Below are positions 1 to 12,500 of a stretch of 64,000 bases of DNA, one piece after another. Within the stretch, counting starts at the first letter, position 1; each line of letters opens with the position of its first letter. The notes under the pieces are model-generated. The model searched no databases. It saw only the letters and a list, made by a program, of their open reading frames with translations, and was not told the DNA's origin. Source of the stretch: Apostichopus japonicus (lineage: Eukaryota > Echinodermata > Holothuroidea > Aspidochirotida > Stichopodidae); NCBI RefSeq assembly GCF_037975245.1, contig NC_092581.1, forward strand, positions 5,795,501 to 5,859,500, read 5' to 3'. A program made the position numbers and the translations under genes.

Positions 1-541
1 AAGATTATGGTGATATTTCAAAAGAAACTTCCGTATCTAACCAAGAACCGTCTGATGGCGACACAGTATATCACAGTATCGATGCCAATAGAGACACACC
101 ACATCAAGAAGAGGAACTGTCTCCTGGTTTATCAGGTACAAAGGGAATGTTAATGGTAGGAAGTGCCACTTATGAGGAAGATGATGATGGTGATGATGAT
201 GATGATGATGATGAGGAGGAGGAGGAGGAGGAGGAGGAGGAGGAGGAGGAGGAGGAGGAGGAGGAGGAGGAGGAGGAGGATAATGAGGAAGGTGGATATG
301 ATGATCAGAGTGATTTCTCAGAGGATGAGGAAATGAGAGACATTGAAGATGAAGAGATAATGGAACAAGCTAATGATTCCTCGGAGGAGTTAGGAGAAGG
401 GGAGTTGGATGTGAATGAGGAGGGTAGGTATGAACAGAGTAGGGAAGAATTTGAGGAGATGATTGATGAGGGTGAAGAGAAAGATTTCACCATGCCAGTG
501 TCCATGGAGGAGGGACTTGCATATCTTGGCATATTTTCTAG
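1..541 (+). CDS. Slp gene exon A: acidic N-terminal region (5'-partial)
   Basis: The frame beginning at base 3 is open from the window edge and ends at a consensus donor (TCTAG|gtaagt) after 541, phase 2. That phase fits the zinc-finger exon at 13789, and joining them gives an SHD1-like end, RKLKSELHQLRKEG. The encoded segment is extremely acidic: Asp codons then roughly 20 consecutive Glu codons (about 180-281), followed by more Asp/Glu/Ser. An ATG at 147 is not needed as a start because the frame continues upstream. The first half of a normal SHD1 helix (a pattern like ILxVLxRDxxxR) is not visible here. It may lie upstream, on a missed small exon between 541 and 13789, or this exon could belong to another transcript. 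Coding status is likely; membership of this gene is probable. Confidence 0.65.
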
Positions 542-3500
542 GTAAGTCAGGAAAATGTTTTCATGAGGTCTTCCTCTGTATGAGCAGATTCTGTATTACT
601 GCCTGTAGATAGAGTTGCAACTTAATACTTGTGTGTTTCAGCAGTGACTGGATTAGGGATGCACCGGATATCCGGTCCGGCCGGACTATCCGGCCGGATA
701 TTGAGCAATTATCCGGTTCCGGCCGGATATTTTTCAAAATCCGGCCGGATCTTTTTCAAAATCTGGCTGGATCTATTTCCAAAATCTGGCCTGAATTATT
801 CCTTAAAAAGGTGTTGGTATTAACTTAAATCAAATCAATGTAAACTATTTCCAAAAATTAATAAAAACATTCAAGGTAAGAAAAAATTAGGTTTAACATG
901 TTTAATTTAATTTTCTCAATGGTCTGACCCACTGTTTCTAAAGATCAACCAAAATAATACAACTACTGTAATAATATGAAGCTCTTTTCTTTTTTTACAG
1001 ATAATACTGCAGTGTTAAAATTTGTTACCAAATAATGTATAATATAAGACAATTCTAAATCCAGATAGTAGTGTTATTACAACAATTAAATAACCTTTTT
1101 ATTCAGTATAAAGTATGAGATTTGTGAAATGTAGCTTCCCGTTTTAAAACAAACTTCATAGGTAGTATGCAGTATTTTTCTAGCAAACAAATTTACATAC
1201 TGTATCAAGCTTGTCAACAATTATATTGTAGTTATTTTATTAAAGAATGAAGATTACACCACTTCAAGTCATACTTAATCTCATAAATGGGGTCTTAATT
1301 TCACCTTCTTTATAATATGCATATACCTCACCTAAGATTTGCTCCTTGTTTCATACTTCTGCTTAAATTATTAATGATTTTCTTTTGTGTAATGAAAAAA
1401 TCCGGTCCGGCCGGATTTTATCCGGCTGGATTTCATGTACTATCCGGCAAAATCCGGTTCCGGCCGGATCCAAAAACTTGGATCCGGTGCATCCCTAGAC
1501 TGGATAGGATTGTAACTTAATACTTGTAGTGTATCAGCAGTGACTGAATAGGATTGTAACTTAATACTTGTAGTGTATCAGCAGTGACTGAATAGGATTG
1601 TAACTTAATACTTGTAGTGTATCAGCAGTGACTGGAGAGAGTTGTAACTTAATACTTGTAGTGTATCAGCAGTGGCTGGATAGAGTTGTAACTTAATACT
1701 TGTAGTGTATCACCAGGGACTGGATAGAATTGTAACTTTTACTTGTAACTAGTTTATCAGCAGTGACTGGATAGAAATATTGTAACTTACTACTTGTAGT
1801 GTATCAGCAGTGACTGAATAGAAGTGTAACTTCATACTTTTAGTGTATCAGCAGTGGCTGGATAGAATTGTAACTTAGTACTTGTAGTGTATCAGCAGTG
1901 GCTGGATAGAGTTGTAACTTAATACTTGTAGTGTATCACCAGGGACTGGATAGAATTGTAACTTTTACTTGTAACTAGTTTATCAGCAGTGACTGGATAG
2001 AAATATTGTAACTTACTACTTGTAGTGTATCAGCAGTGACTGAATAGAAGTGTGACTTCATACTTTTAGTGTATCAGCAGTGGCTGGATAGAATTGTAAC
2101 TTAGTACTTGTAGTGTATCAGCAGTGGCTGGATAGAGTTGTAACTTAATACTTGTAGTGTATCACCAGGGACTGGATAGAATTGTAACTTTTACTTGTAA
2201 CTAGTTTATCAGCAGTGACTGGATAGAAATATTGTAACTTACTACTTGTAGTGTATCAGCAGTGACTGAATAGAAGTGTAACTTCATACTTTTAGTGTAT
2301 CAGCAGTGGCTGGATAGAATTGTAACTTAATACTTGAAGTGTATCAGCAGCAACTGGATAGGATTGTAACTTAATACTTGGAAGTGTATCACCAGGGACT
2401 GGATAGAATTGTAACTTTTACTTGTAACTAGTTTATCAGCAGTGACTGGATAGAAATATTGTAACTTACTACTAGTAGTGTATCAGCAGTGACTGAATAG
2501 AAGTGTAACTTCATACTTTTAGTGTATCAGCAGTGGCTGGATAGAATTGTAACTTAATACTTGAAGTGTATCAGCAGCAACTGGATAGGATTGTAACTTA
2601 ATACTTGAAGTGTATCACCAGGGACTGGATAGAAGTGTAACTTAATACTTGTAGTGTATCAGCAGTGACTGAATAGAAGTGTAACTTCATACTTTTAGTG
2701 TATCAGCAGTGGCTGGATAGAATTGTAACTTAGTACTTGTAGTGTATCAGCAGTGACTGGAGAGAGTTGTAACTTAATACTTGTAGTGCTTCAGCAGTGA
2801 CTGGATACAAATATTGTAACTTAATACTTGTAGTGTATCAGCAGTGACTGGATAGAATTGTAACTTAATACTTGTAGTGGATCAGCAGTGGCTGGATAGA
2901 ATTGTAACTTAATACTTGTAGTGGATGAGCAGTGACTTGATAGAATTGTAACTTATACTTGTAGTGTATCAGCAGTGACTGGATAGAGTTGTAACTTAAT
3001 ACTTGTAGTGCTTCAGCAATGACTGGATACAAATATTGTAACTTAATACTTGTAGTGTATCAGCAGTGACTGGATAGAATTGTAACTTAATACTTGTAGT
3101 GGATCAGCAGTGGCTGGATAGAATTGTAACTTAATACTTGTAGTGGATCAGCAGTGACTTGATAGAATTGTAACTTATACTTGTAGTGTATCAGCAGTGA
3201 CTGGATATAATTGTAACTTAATACTTGTAGCACTTGTATCAGCAGTGACTGGATAGAATTGTAACTTAATACTTGTAGTGTATCAGCAGTGACTGGATAG
3301 AATTGTAACTTAATACTTGTAGTGTATCACCAGGGACTGGATAGAATTGTAACTTAATACTTGTAGTGTATCAGCAGTGACTGGATAGAATTGTAACTTA
3401 ATACTTGTAGTGTATCAGCAGTAACTGGATAGAATTGTAACTTAATACTTGTAGTGTATCAGTAGTGACTGGATAGAATTGTAACTTAATACTTGTAGTG

Positions 3501-6500
3501 TATCAGCAGTGACTGGATAGAATTGTAACTTAATACTTGTAGTGTATCAGCAGTGACTGGATAGAATTGTAACTTAATACTCGTAGTGTATCAGCAGTGA
3601 CGGGATAGAATTATAACTTAATACTTGTAGTGTGCTCAGTGACTGGATAGAATTGTAACTTAATACTTGTAGTGTATCAGTAGTGACTGGATAGAATTCT
3701 AACTTAATACTTGTAGTGTATCAGCAGTGACTCGATAGTAATGTTCTCATCTTGGAGATAATAGGTCTTATTGTTACACATAGGAGACATGGTAGGTATT
3801 TAATGGTAGGTATAAGGTATGTTAATGTAAGGCCTGCAAACCCTATAGATGTTAATGTAAGGCCAACAAACCCTATATAGATGTTAATGTAAAGCCAACA
3901 AATCCGATAGACTTGAGGAATTGTGAATTATTTCTGATATGATGGTAACTTCAAAGGTTGTATTAGATCTGCATTGCATACCGCATGCTGCAATGTCAGT
4001 TGATTGTACGTACTACCGGAGTCTTAGCATGTACAGTATCTAGAGTTTACATGTAGATCGCTAAGAAAATCTGCCACTGAACTGGCTACCAGCACATTGC
4101 ATGTTTTCAAACAGTTCTAAAGAAACTCCCTGACACACCTGGCTGAAACATCGCTTGCTTGATTTTGATTGAGAAATTGAATATGGTCGTGAATTTCAAC
4201 CAGCCTCAGTACTTGCATAAAAGTCAGACATGATACGGTCATTTCTCAGTGCAGAGCGTAGTAAACTCATCAACTGAAACACAAACCCCTTTTTTTTTTT
4301 CTTCATAAATGGAAGCATCTTTTTAGAGTGTTCCAAAGACTTTTGTAACCAGTAGTAGCATTTGTAATACAGAAGTATATACTCAGCCAGTGAAGATGTC
4401 AGCAAATGATTCTACTTACTGTAGGGATAGTATCTCATACCTTCAGATCAGCAATCTAGTTTATATGAAGTATTCAGTAGTAGTGTCGAGTGGGTATTTA
4501 CGATATAGAGTTACTATAGATTTGCTGGTACTATTCATCGATCTATTCAATGATGATGGTAAAAGTAGGAATGGATTTTACCGTTGACCGCTTCTTCATT
4601 TCAAACTGTTTGAAAAGGTACAATACCATCAGACTATCATTTATAATAAAAGTTACCACGAGATACAAACGTTGAACAAATTTAGAATTGTCTTATATGC
4701 AATGTGGACTACTCCAGCTACATATCATCTGTAACTCAGGTCCTGCAGGAATAGAAACTATATGCTACCTAATGAAATTAAATCCAGCATCTCCATTACA
4801 CTTCCTCAAAGCCGCTGTAGCTTACTGATTTCTGAAATCACCAGATGTGTAGACCTCATTAATCAACCAAAAACGAACCTTTATATCAATCATCTACTGT
4901 CACATGTCACACTTTTATTAATAACACAGGTTTACTTGCTGATGAAATCTGTCAATTATATTTGGTGTTGACTGTGATATAGAACATTCATGTTTAATAG
5001 ACTGTTGTAACTTGACATGTTTAACATGCATGTCTTTAATTGTTACCTACTGTCTGATCTGTGACATACAAATAATCATATGTGATTCACAGACTAATTT
5101 ACAATACAGGAATGGCTTTGACCTCATAGTATTTATTGTACATACTTGTATGCATGTATTATTAGGCTACTGCATATATACATAAACTGTACTGTGTTTT
5201 TCTGTACTGTGTTTTATTGAGATTGATTCAGAATTATTTTGTTTGTAATTGAGATCCCTGATCCTAGATTGCCGAGCCATCAGTGTTTCCTAATCTCCAT
5301 TTGCTCACTTAGTACAGTTTAACCCGATAGTTACACCCTGCGGTGAAGATCAGTTTGTGAATTATATTGAGTATAGTAGTGTCTGTAGATAACACTGATG
5401 TGTGCAGAATAATTTGATGTAAGCCCTTTATGAATACAACCTGCAGGTACTTGTGTCAGTAATATATAGTCAGCCTAACAGTTTCTGAAATTAAAAGTTA
5501 CATTTCCTATTGTCATCTCTGAGAATGTCTTGAGAACAATGAATGATGATGTTCAAGCATCAAGAAATGTTTATAGTCATTTTCATTACATTCATATCAC
5601 ACCTGATTAATGGCATGGTTTTGATTAATATTCTCCTTTTGAATATATTAAACCATTTTAATAGTATTTTTGTCAGTATTAATCTATGGAGTTGCTGTAG
5701 GCTATATCGTATAACCTGGCAGTCGTGCATTACAGGTGTACTATTTATAAGCTATGACACGTAGTATTAAAACAACTCTGCTTGAACAACTCTCTTGATG
5801 GTGGATCTGTTTTATGATTTCCAAAGAAAGAACGTGCCATTCATCTTAATATTGAATATTCAAACCAATTTAATAGTATTTTTGTCTGTATTAATCTATG
5901 TAGCTGCTATAGGCTGTATCACATATCCTGGCAGTCTTGCATTACAGGTGTATTAACTATGACACGTAGTATTAAAACAACTCTGCTTGAACAACTCTTT
6001 TGATGGTGGATCTGTTTTCTGGTTTCCAAAGAAAGAACGTGCCATTCATCTTAACTTCTCCTGTCATTCAAGGTCATCTATAGGGCTCTCATTGCTAAAT
6101 TGTCGTGTCAAGGCTCAGAGTATTGTTCTGTTGTTTCAAGTATTATTGTGAGGTTTTAATGGTTCTGATTGTTCGCTATATTATAGGAATTTGCAATTTA
6201 TTTGAAAACTGTGTCCAGTAAGACCATGGAGGTAAAAACAGACTGTTTTTACCTCATGAGATGCTGGCAAATGAGATGGAGAACACATGTATGTATGTGA
6301 TTTGTCTGATTAAGTTAGTACACACAGTTTGTATATTAATGCAATATATATATGTATTATATTACACTGTTATTTATATATTATACTGTTATTTATATAT
6401 TACACTGTTTATGCCTGGTGATTCAAAGTTTGTATTTATCCTGTTCATGCTAATGGTTTGCATCCAACATATAGCAGGATAGTTAAGGTATTCTGCCTCT

Positions 6501-9500
6501 ACTGTAAACTGTACAGAGCTCTCCTAACTAATCCACTAGATGCATCTGGAGTGCTCTTTCCTACCAAGGAACACCAAGAGTCCAAGACAACTTATTGTAG
6601 CTTCGCTTTGGAGGGCTACCTTGTTCCTGTTAATATTTATTCTTCCCTGATTCACTGGAATGGCTAGTATTGTGTAGTATCCAACTTGATCTATCTTTAA
6701 AGCTGCTATCTGTGTTGGGCTACAGTAGGTATCTTTGTGTCACTCAGAGTACTATGTAATTTACTCGGACTATAGATGTAACAAGATAGCTGGCACTGTA
6801 TCCATCAAGAATATCTAGAATTGAATACAACCAGTTACTGTCATATGTCAAACATCAGTGATATTACAGGGTAAAGCTTGTCTGTGATTGGTTGACCAAA
6901 AGAAGTGGACTGCAGAGAGTCTGCTAGTCATACAGAATTACAGAGGAAAAGGTTGCCACAAGCTTTAATGTTACATTTTAATGTTAAATCCTGAGATTAA
7001 TTTTCCACACAAGCAAACAAATCTTCCAAAACATACAAGTATATATTATTTGGATCAATCAACTAACTCAGTTGAAATTTACTCTTTGGACGGTTTCTTC
7101 TCTCAGCTCTTTGAGAGACGGTGCATACTTGATAAAGTTTGTAATCCCTTGCACTCCAGAGCTCAGAGTAACTTTTGGCATGCCTTTGGTGCCCCCTATC
7201 CATATGCCATAATGCCCTTAAAGCTCATTCGTTACGGCCAGCAACAACTGCCATACAACAATGCATGCGTATACTTGTACAATATATTTCATCTGTAGAA
7301 AAGAACAGAAATTTATGGTTAGAATGGGATTTGAACCTGTAGTTCTAGCCTTAATTTTTGGCTCTTTTCCATTGTCTAGAATGTCCCAATCAGTTTTCCC
7401 TTATTTTTCATTTACTTTAATAAATTTCTCCTCACAGTTTTCAAACACATTTCATATCGATATACCTCAAGTGCATTCTGGATTCTTTGATATATTTCCA
7501 GCCATTTCATCCATTTTCATGATCAGTGGATGTTTCTTACTTCTCTCCATTCTCTCCTTCATTTATCTCTCATGGTTTTCATCTCACATGGATCACTTCT
7601 TGTGGATCTTACAGTCTTCACCAGTAAGATATTCATGCATGCACAACATGTTTCATTGGTGCTTAAGTTATATCTGTCAGAACCTTCACTAATTATCCAC
7701 AAATCTAAAAAGCACTCAAATTACACTTGCAAGATATACCACATTTCAGCACATTTCAGCATTACGTAAATTTTGTTGCAATAGTATTGTAATGTCTAAA
7801 TATCTAGAACGAGAATAATTTTTTGCAAACAGTGTTTAGCCTACGTATCATGAAAATTGATAAGGCACTTGTTATCTGTATCATGTTGAGATTGTATATT
7901 ATCACATTCACAATGCATACTAAAAGTGTGAATGTAGTTGCACTTAAGTCAAATATGTGGTATTTCAATTTTTTTATTATTTGATACTTGATCCATTCAA
8001 TGAAAAGTTGATTTGTGGATAATAATGTAATGTGCTGGTTGTATAAATTTCATACTAATGTTGAATGTATGTATGTATACAGCATGTGTATCAGTTAGTA
8101 GATAGGTTTAGCAAACAGAATTACAGAGCAATGTACTAATGTTTAGAATTATCAATGACACGGAACCATATGGTATTGAATGACTGGATCCATGGATATA
8201 TAATTTGTAAATTCAATGGTAGTCTAGACATTCAACCATCAAACCCTTTTATAGGAGAAACACAGTGTAATTATTATTCATTAGAGAATATCATTTGTTG
8301 TTATGGGAGTTCTATGGTGCCAGCTAAGTACTGTTAATAGTTATATGTCCCCACAAACAGTTTAATTTTTTGTGAAGGAGTTACTTTTTTCTTGTTTATT
8401 CGTTTTGTATTCTGTAATGTCATGTTGTTCACTTGTATCATGCTTACATACATGTTCTGTGCTGAAAAATATTCCCTTTTGTAATATTCTGTACCGGATA
8501 CCCAAATTGCAATAAGGTAGTGCAGGTCCTACAGTATGTACCATTTAATCACCACCCTTCAGGTACCAACCAGAGATTTGTAATGGTGGAGGAGGAGGGG
8601 AGTCAGGCCAACGTTTAGTGGTGATGAAAATGCTGCCTGTTGCAAAACCTTGTCTTTATGAAAGCCATTGATTTGAAAAATGTAGTAAGTGTTCCATGTT
8701 GCCACAGTATAGTTGTATCAGATCACCAAAGAAACCAAAAAAAAAGTTAATATAAGAAAACAAGCAAATGTGCTACTCAATTGGGGATTTTTCGGTACAG
8801 AATATTACCCTCTGTCTGATGGTGAGGCATTGAAATAATTTCAACGATCTTTCAATGATCTTTGTCTTGTGTTAAATGTCAAATAGCTATATCATTTTAA
8901 ATACCTTTGCATGTAATGATGCAGGTTTTTGTACTTGATATTACTACACAATATCACACCCGCACACAGCTATATACAGTATTACAACAGCTATATAATT
9001 TTAAATACCTTTACATGTAGTGATGGAGGTATTTGTAGTGATATTACTACACAATATCACACCTGCACACAGCTATACAGTATTGCAACAGCTATATAAT
9101 TTTAAATATCTAGATACATGTAGTGATGGAGGTCTTTGTTGTGATATTACTACACTATATCACACCTGCACCCAGCTATACAGTATTGCAACAGCTATAT
9201 AATTTTAAATATCTAGATACTGTACATGTAGTGATGGAGGTCTTTGTTGTGATATTACCACACAATATCACACCTGTACACAGCTATACAGTATTGCATC
9301 AGCTATATAATTTTAAATACCTTTACATGTAGTGATGGAGGTCTTTGTAGTGATATTACTACACAATATCACACCTGCACACAGCTATACAGTATTGCAG
9401 AAGCTATATCATTTTAAATACCTTTACATGTAGTGATGGAGGTCTTTGTAGTGATATTACTACACAATATCACACCTGCACACAGCTATACAGTATTGCA

Positions 9501-12500
9501 ACAGCTATATAATTTTAAATACCTTTACATGTAATGATGGAGGTCTTTGTAGTGATATTAATACACAATATCACACCTGCACACAGCTATACAGTATTGC
9601 AGCAGCTACATCATTGTAAATACCTTTACATGTAGTGATGGAGGTCTTTGTAGTGATATTACTACACAATATCACACAGGTCTACACACAGCTATACAGT
9701 ATTGCAGCAGCTATATAATTTTAAATACCTTTACATGTAGTAATGGAGGTCTTTGTAGTGATATTACTACACAATATCACACCTGCACACAGCTATACAG
9801 TATTGCAGCAGCTACATCATTTTAAATACCTTTACTGTATGTATGTAGTAATGGAGGTCTTTGTAGTGATATTACTACACAATATCACACCTGCACACAG
9901 CTATACAGTATTGCAGCAGCTACATCATTTTAAATACCTTTACTGTATGTATGTAGTAATGGAGGTCTTTGTAGTGATATTACTACACAATATCACACCT
10001 GCACACAGCTATACAGTATTGCAGCAGCTACATCATTGTAAATACCTTTACATGTAGTGATGGAGGTCTTTGCAGTGATATTACTACACAATATCACACA
10101 GGTCTACACACAGCTATACAGTATTGCAGCAGCTATATAATTTTAAATACCTTTACATGTAGTAATGGAGGTCTTTGTAGTGATATTACTACACAATATC
10201 ACACCTGCACACAGCTATACAGTATTGCAGCAGCTACATCATTTTAAATACCTTTACTGTATGTATGTAGTAATGGAGGTCTTTGTAGTGATATTACTAC
10301 ACAATATCACACCTGCACACAGCTATACAGTATTGCAGCAGCTACATCATTTTAAATACCTTTACTGTATGTATGTAGTAATGGAGGTCTTTGTAGTGAT
10401 ATTACTACACAATATCACACCTGCACACAGCTATATAGTATTGCAACAGCTATATCAGTTCAAATACCTTCACTGTATTTCACTTCTAATTTTTGTAACA
10501 TTTTTGAAGTAGACCTTGACCAGAATTGATTCAGGTTTACTATTATATACATGTATGTGCCCTGTACTATACTGAATAGTATGTGGTAGGTAGTAGCTGT
10601 ACTGTGTGCAATACCAAGCTAGGATGATTCACTGTGTTGTGCATGATATAGTATTAAGCACATTACCTCAATGTACAATCCTGTTTCAGTACGTTAATTT
10701 AGTACTATAATGCCATATATAGCAGTGTAGCCTTTGTGAAGCAAAAATGAGAGGTACATGGTACATCAATCTATATAATCCGGCTAAGCTGTTTCATTTG
10801 AGTGGTTGAGATGAATAGAGGAGCTGGTCGGTTTACTATATTTATTCAGGAATTTATATCCAGACTATGTTTAATGCAAAACTTTCAAATATTTCCATAG
10901 CTGGCTTATGGTCTGTATGCAAGGCTATGTACTCAGGGTTTGGCTGGGAAATACCGCCTGGTTTTATCCACAGGTGGAAAATTATCCACAGGTGGAAAAT
11001 ACTGGGAAATATTAGGAAATATTTAACAACTGAATGTTTTACATATATAGTTTTTTATTCATGCAAAAGTATTATAACAACAACTTAAAGGCATTGAAGA
11101 CTCGCTCAATAGGTGCAGAGGTACAATTAGAGGAATTATTAGATGAACCTAATCATTAAGTTATACTATAATTGATTCTTACTGGATAAGAGACACTATT
11201 TCAATGCAAATCAATGTAATTAGTGCTCACTTTAACTATCATTGTATTTCACATGATTTTGTATTCACCAATATTTCCTGGTATTTTCCCAGTATTTACC
11301 ATTATTTCCTGGTATTTCTGAATATTTCCCCAGAGATATCCAACCCTGAGTTAAATCAGTTATATGTCCCACTAAATATTGATGTAAATTATGAGTGACT
11401 TTATTGATAAAGTATATTGCCTTTGTTTTTCCACAAACCTGACAGTGAGATTGAAAGGTACAGTGTAGTATAATAATACATCGTGTGTTAATTGGTTTGT
11501 TTGGCACAACTACATGCATTACTATATATGCAATATACACTATTTGGTAAGAGGATATATTTTTTAAATTGCATGAGAAAGATAAAGGTTTACATGGGAT
11601 ACAAAGTCCCCAGCTTTAACCAATTGAGCAAAAACTAAGATTTTAAGCCATTGATATTCCTGTCGAATGTGAAAGACATTCATTGGCTAAAATCTATACA
11701 AATTCACAGAGAGTTCAAGAAAGTATTATATGCTGTCTCTATGCTTTGAAGGTTTGCCTGAAGAACTGACAGGGTGGAGAAGCTTACTTTGAGAATGTCT
11801 CGCGCTAGTGGGCATTAAAATTGGCGCTAAAAGCTACATGCACTAAAGTTGGCAAAAAATTGCAGAAAGATACATATCTGTGCCTTTGATAGACTGCTGT
11901 CAATCACTATACCAACAAAATTAAACTTTTTAATTTATTATAAAAATCCCAATTACTCTTTTAATTTTCCTATATTGAATGATGTGTATATAATTTTATT
12001 TTCATGACCTCGGTACTGAAGTTGTGTTTCTTGCCTCCACTAACTCTATAACTCATAATATCATTCCATGTGTGATATTCATTACTAACATGTTAATACC
12101 AAGTAACCTAGTTTGGTGTGTCAGATTCAAGTTGGTTTATGCACTATATATATCATTTTACTTGTATAATCAGTTTGACAACATCCCTTCATAGTTTCTT
12201 CTAACTTGATTTTAATGGTGATCATTGTGTATCAGTGTTTTGTGAATTCCCTAACAAGCTAACAATCAGTCGTCTTTCTTCTTTTTTCTGTAGTAGTTGT
12301 GTTATATGCGGTTATGAGTTACAGTAGTTGTGTTATCTGTGGTTCTCTGAGTTCAGTTGTTTATGTTTGCATGTTAAATAAGTTACCTGGGTGATGACTG
12401 TTGCATGTCCATCATTACTGTTGGTGCGTTGATGTAGTTTATCTGGGGCATTTCCCAGTATTTATGATTTAATTTATATTGCAATACCTACAGTCCAAGT

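Larger units (their letters stand above)
3741..8884 (+). other. Intron 1 interior, mostly unstructured
   Basis: A+T-rich intronic DNA without recognisable exons. Small repeats are present: about three copies of an 'atgttaatgtaaggcc' unit at 3815-3905 and a T(A)-rich run at 6340-6415. An exon carrying the first half of SHD1 was looked for here and not found, but an exon of under about 100 bp could be missed by eye. Confidence 0.5.

Noticed and set aside
7261-7692. 143-codon frame
   Set aside because: Overlaps a SINE-like remnant, has no flanking splice sites consistent with the Slp phases and shows no recognisable motif.
9743-10512. Open frames of 104 and 115 codons with a perfect 36-residue repeat
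   Set aside because: They arise from 108-bp minisatellite units whose length is a multiple of three; the frame breaks wherever a unit has another length, and there are no splice or start features.
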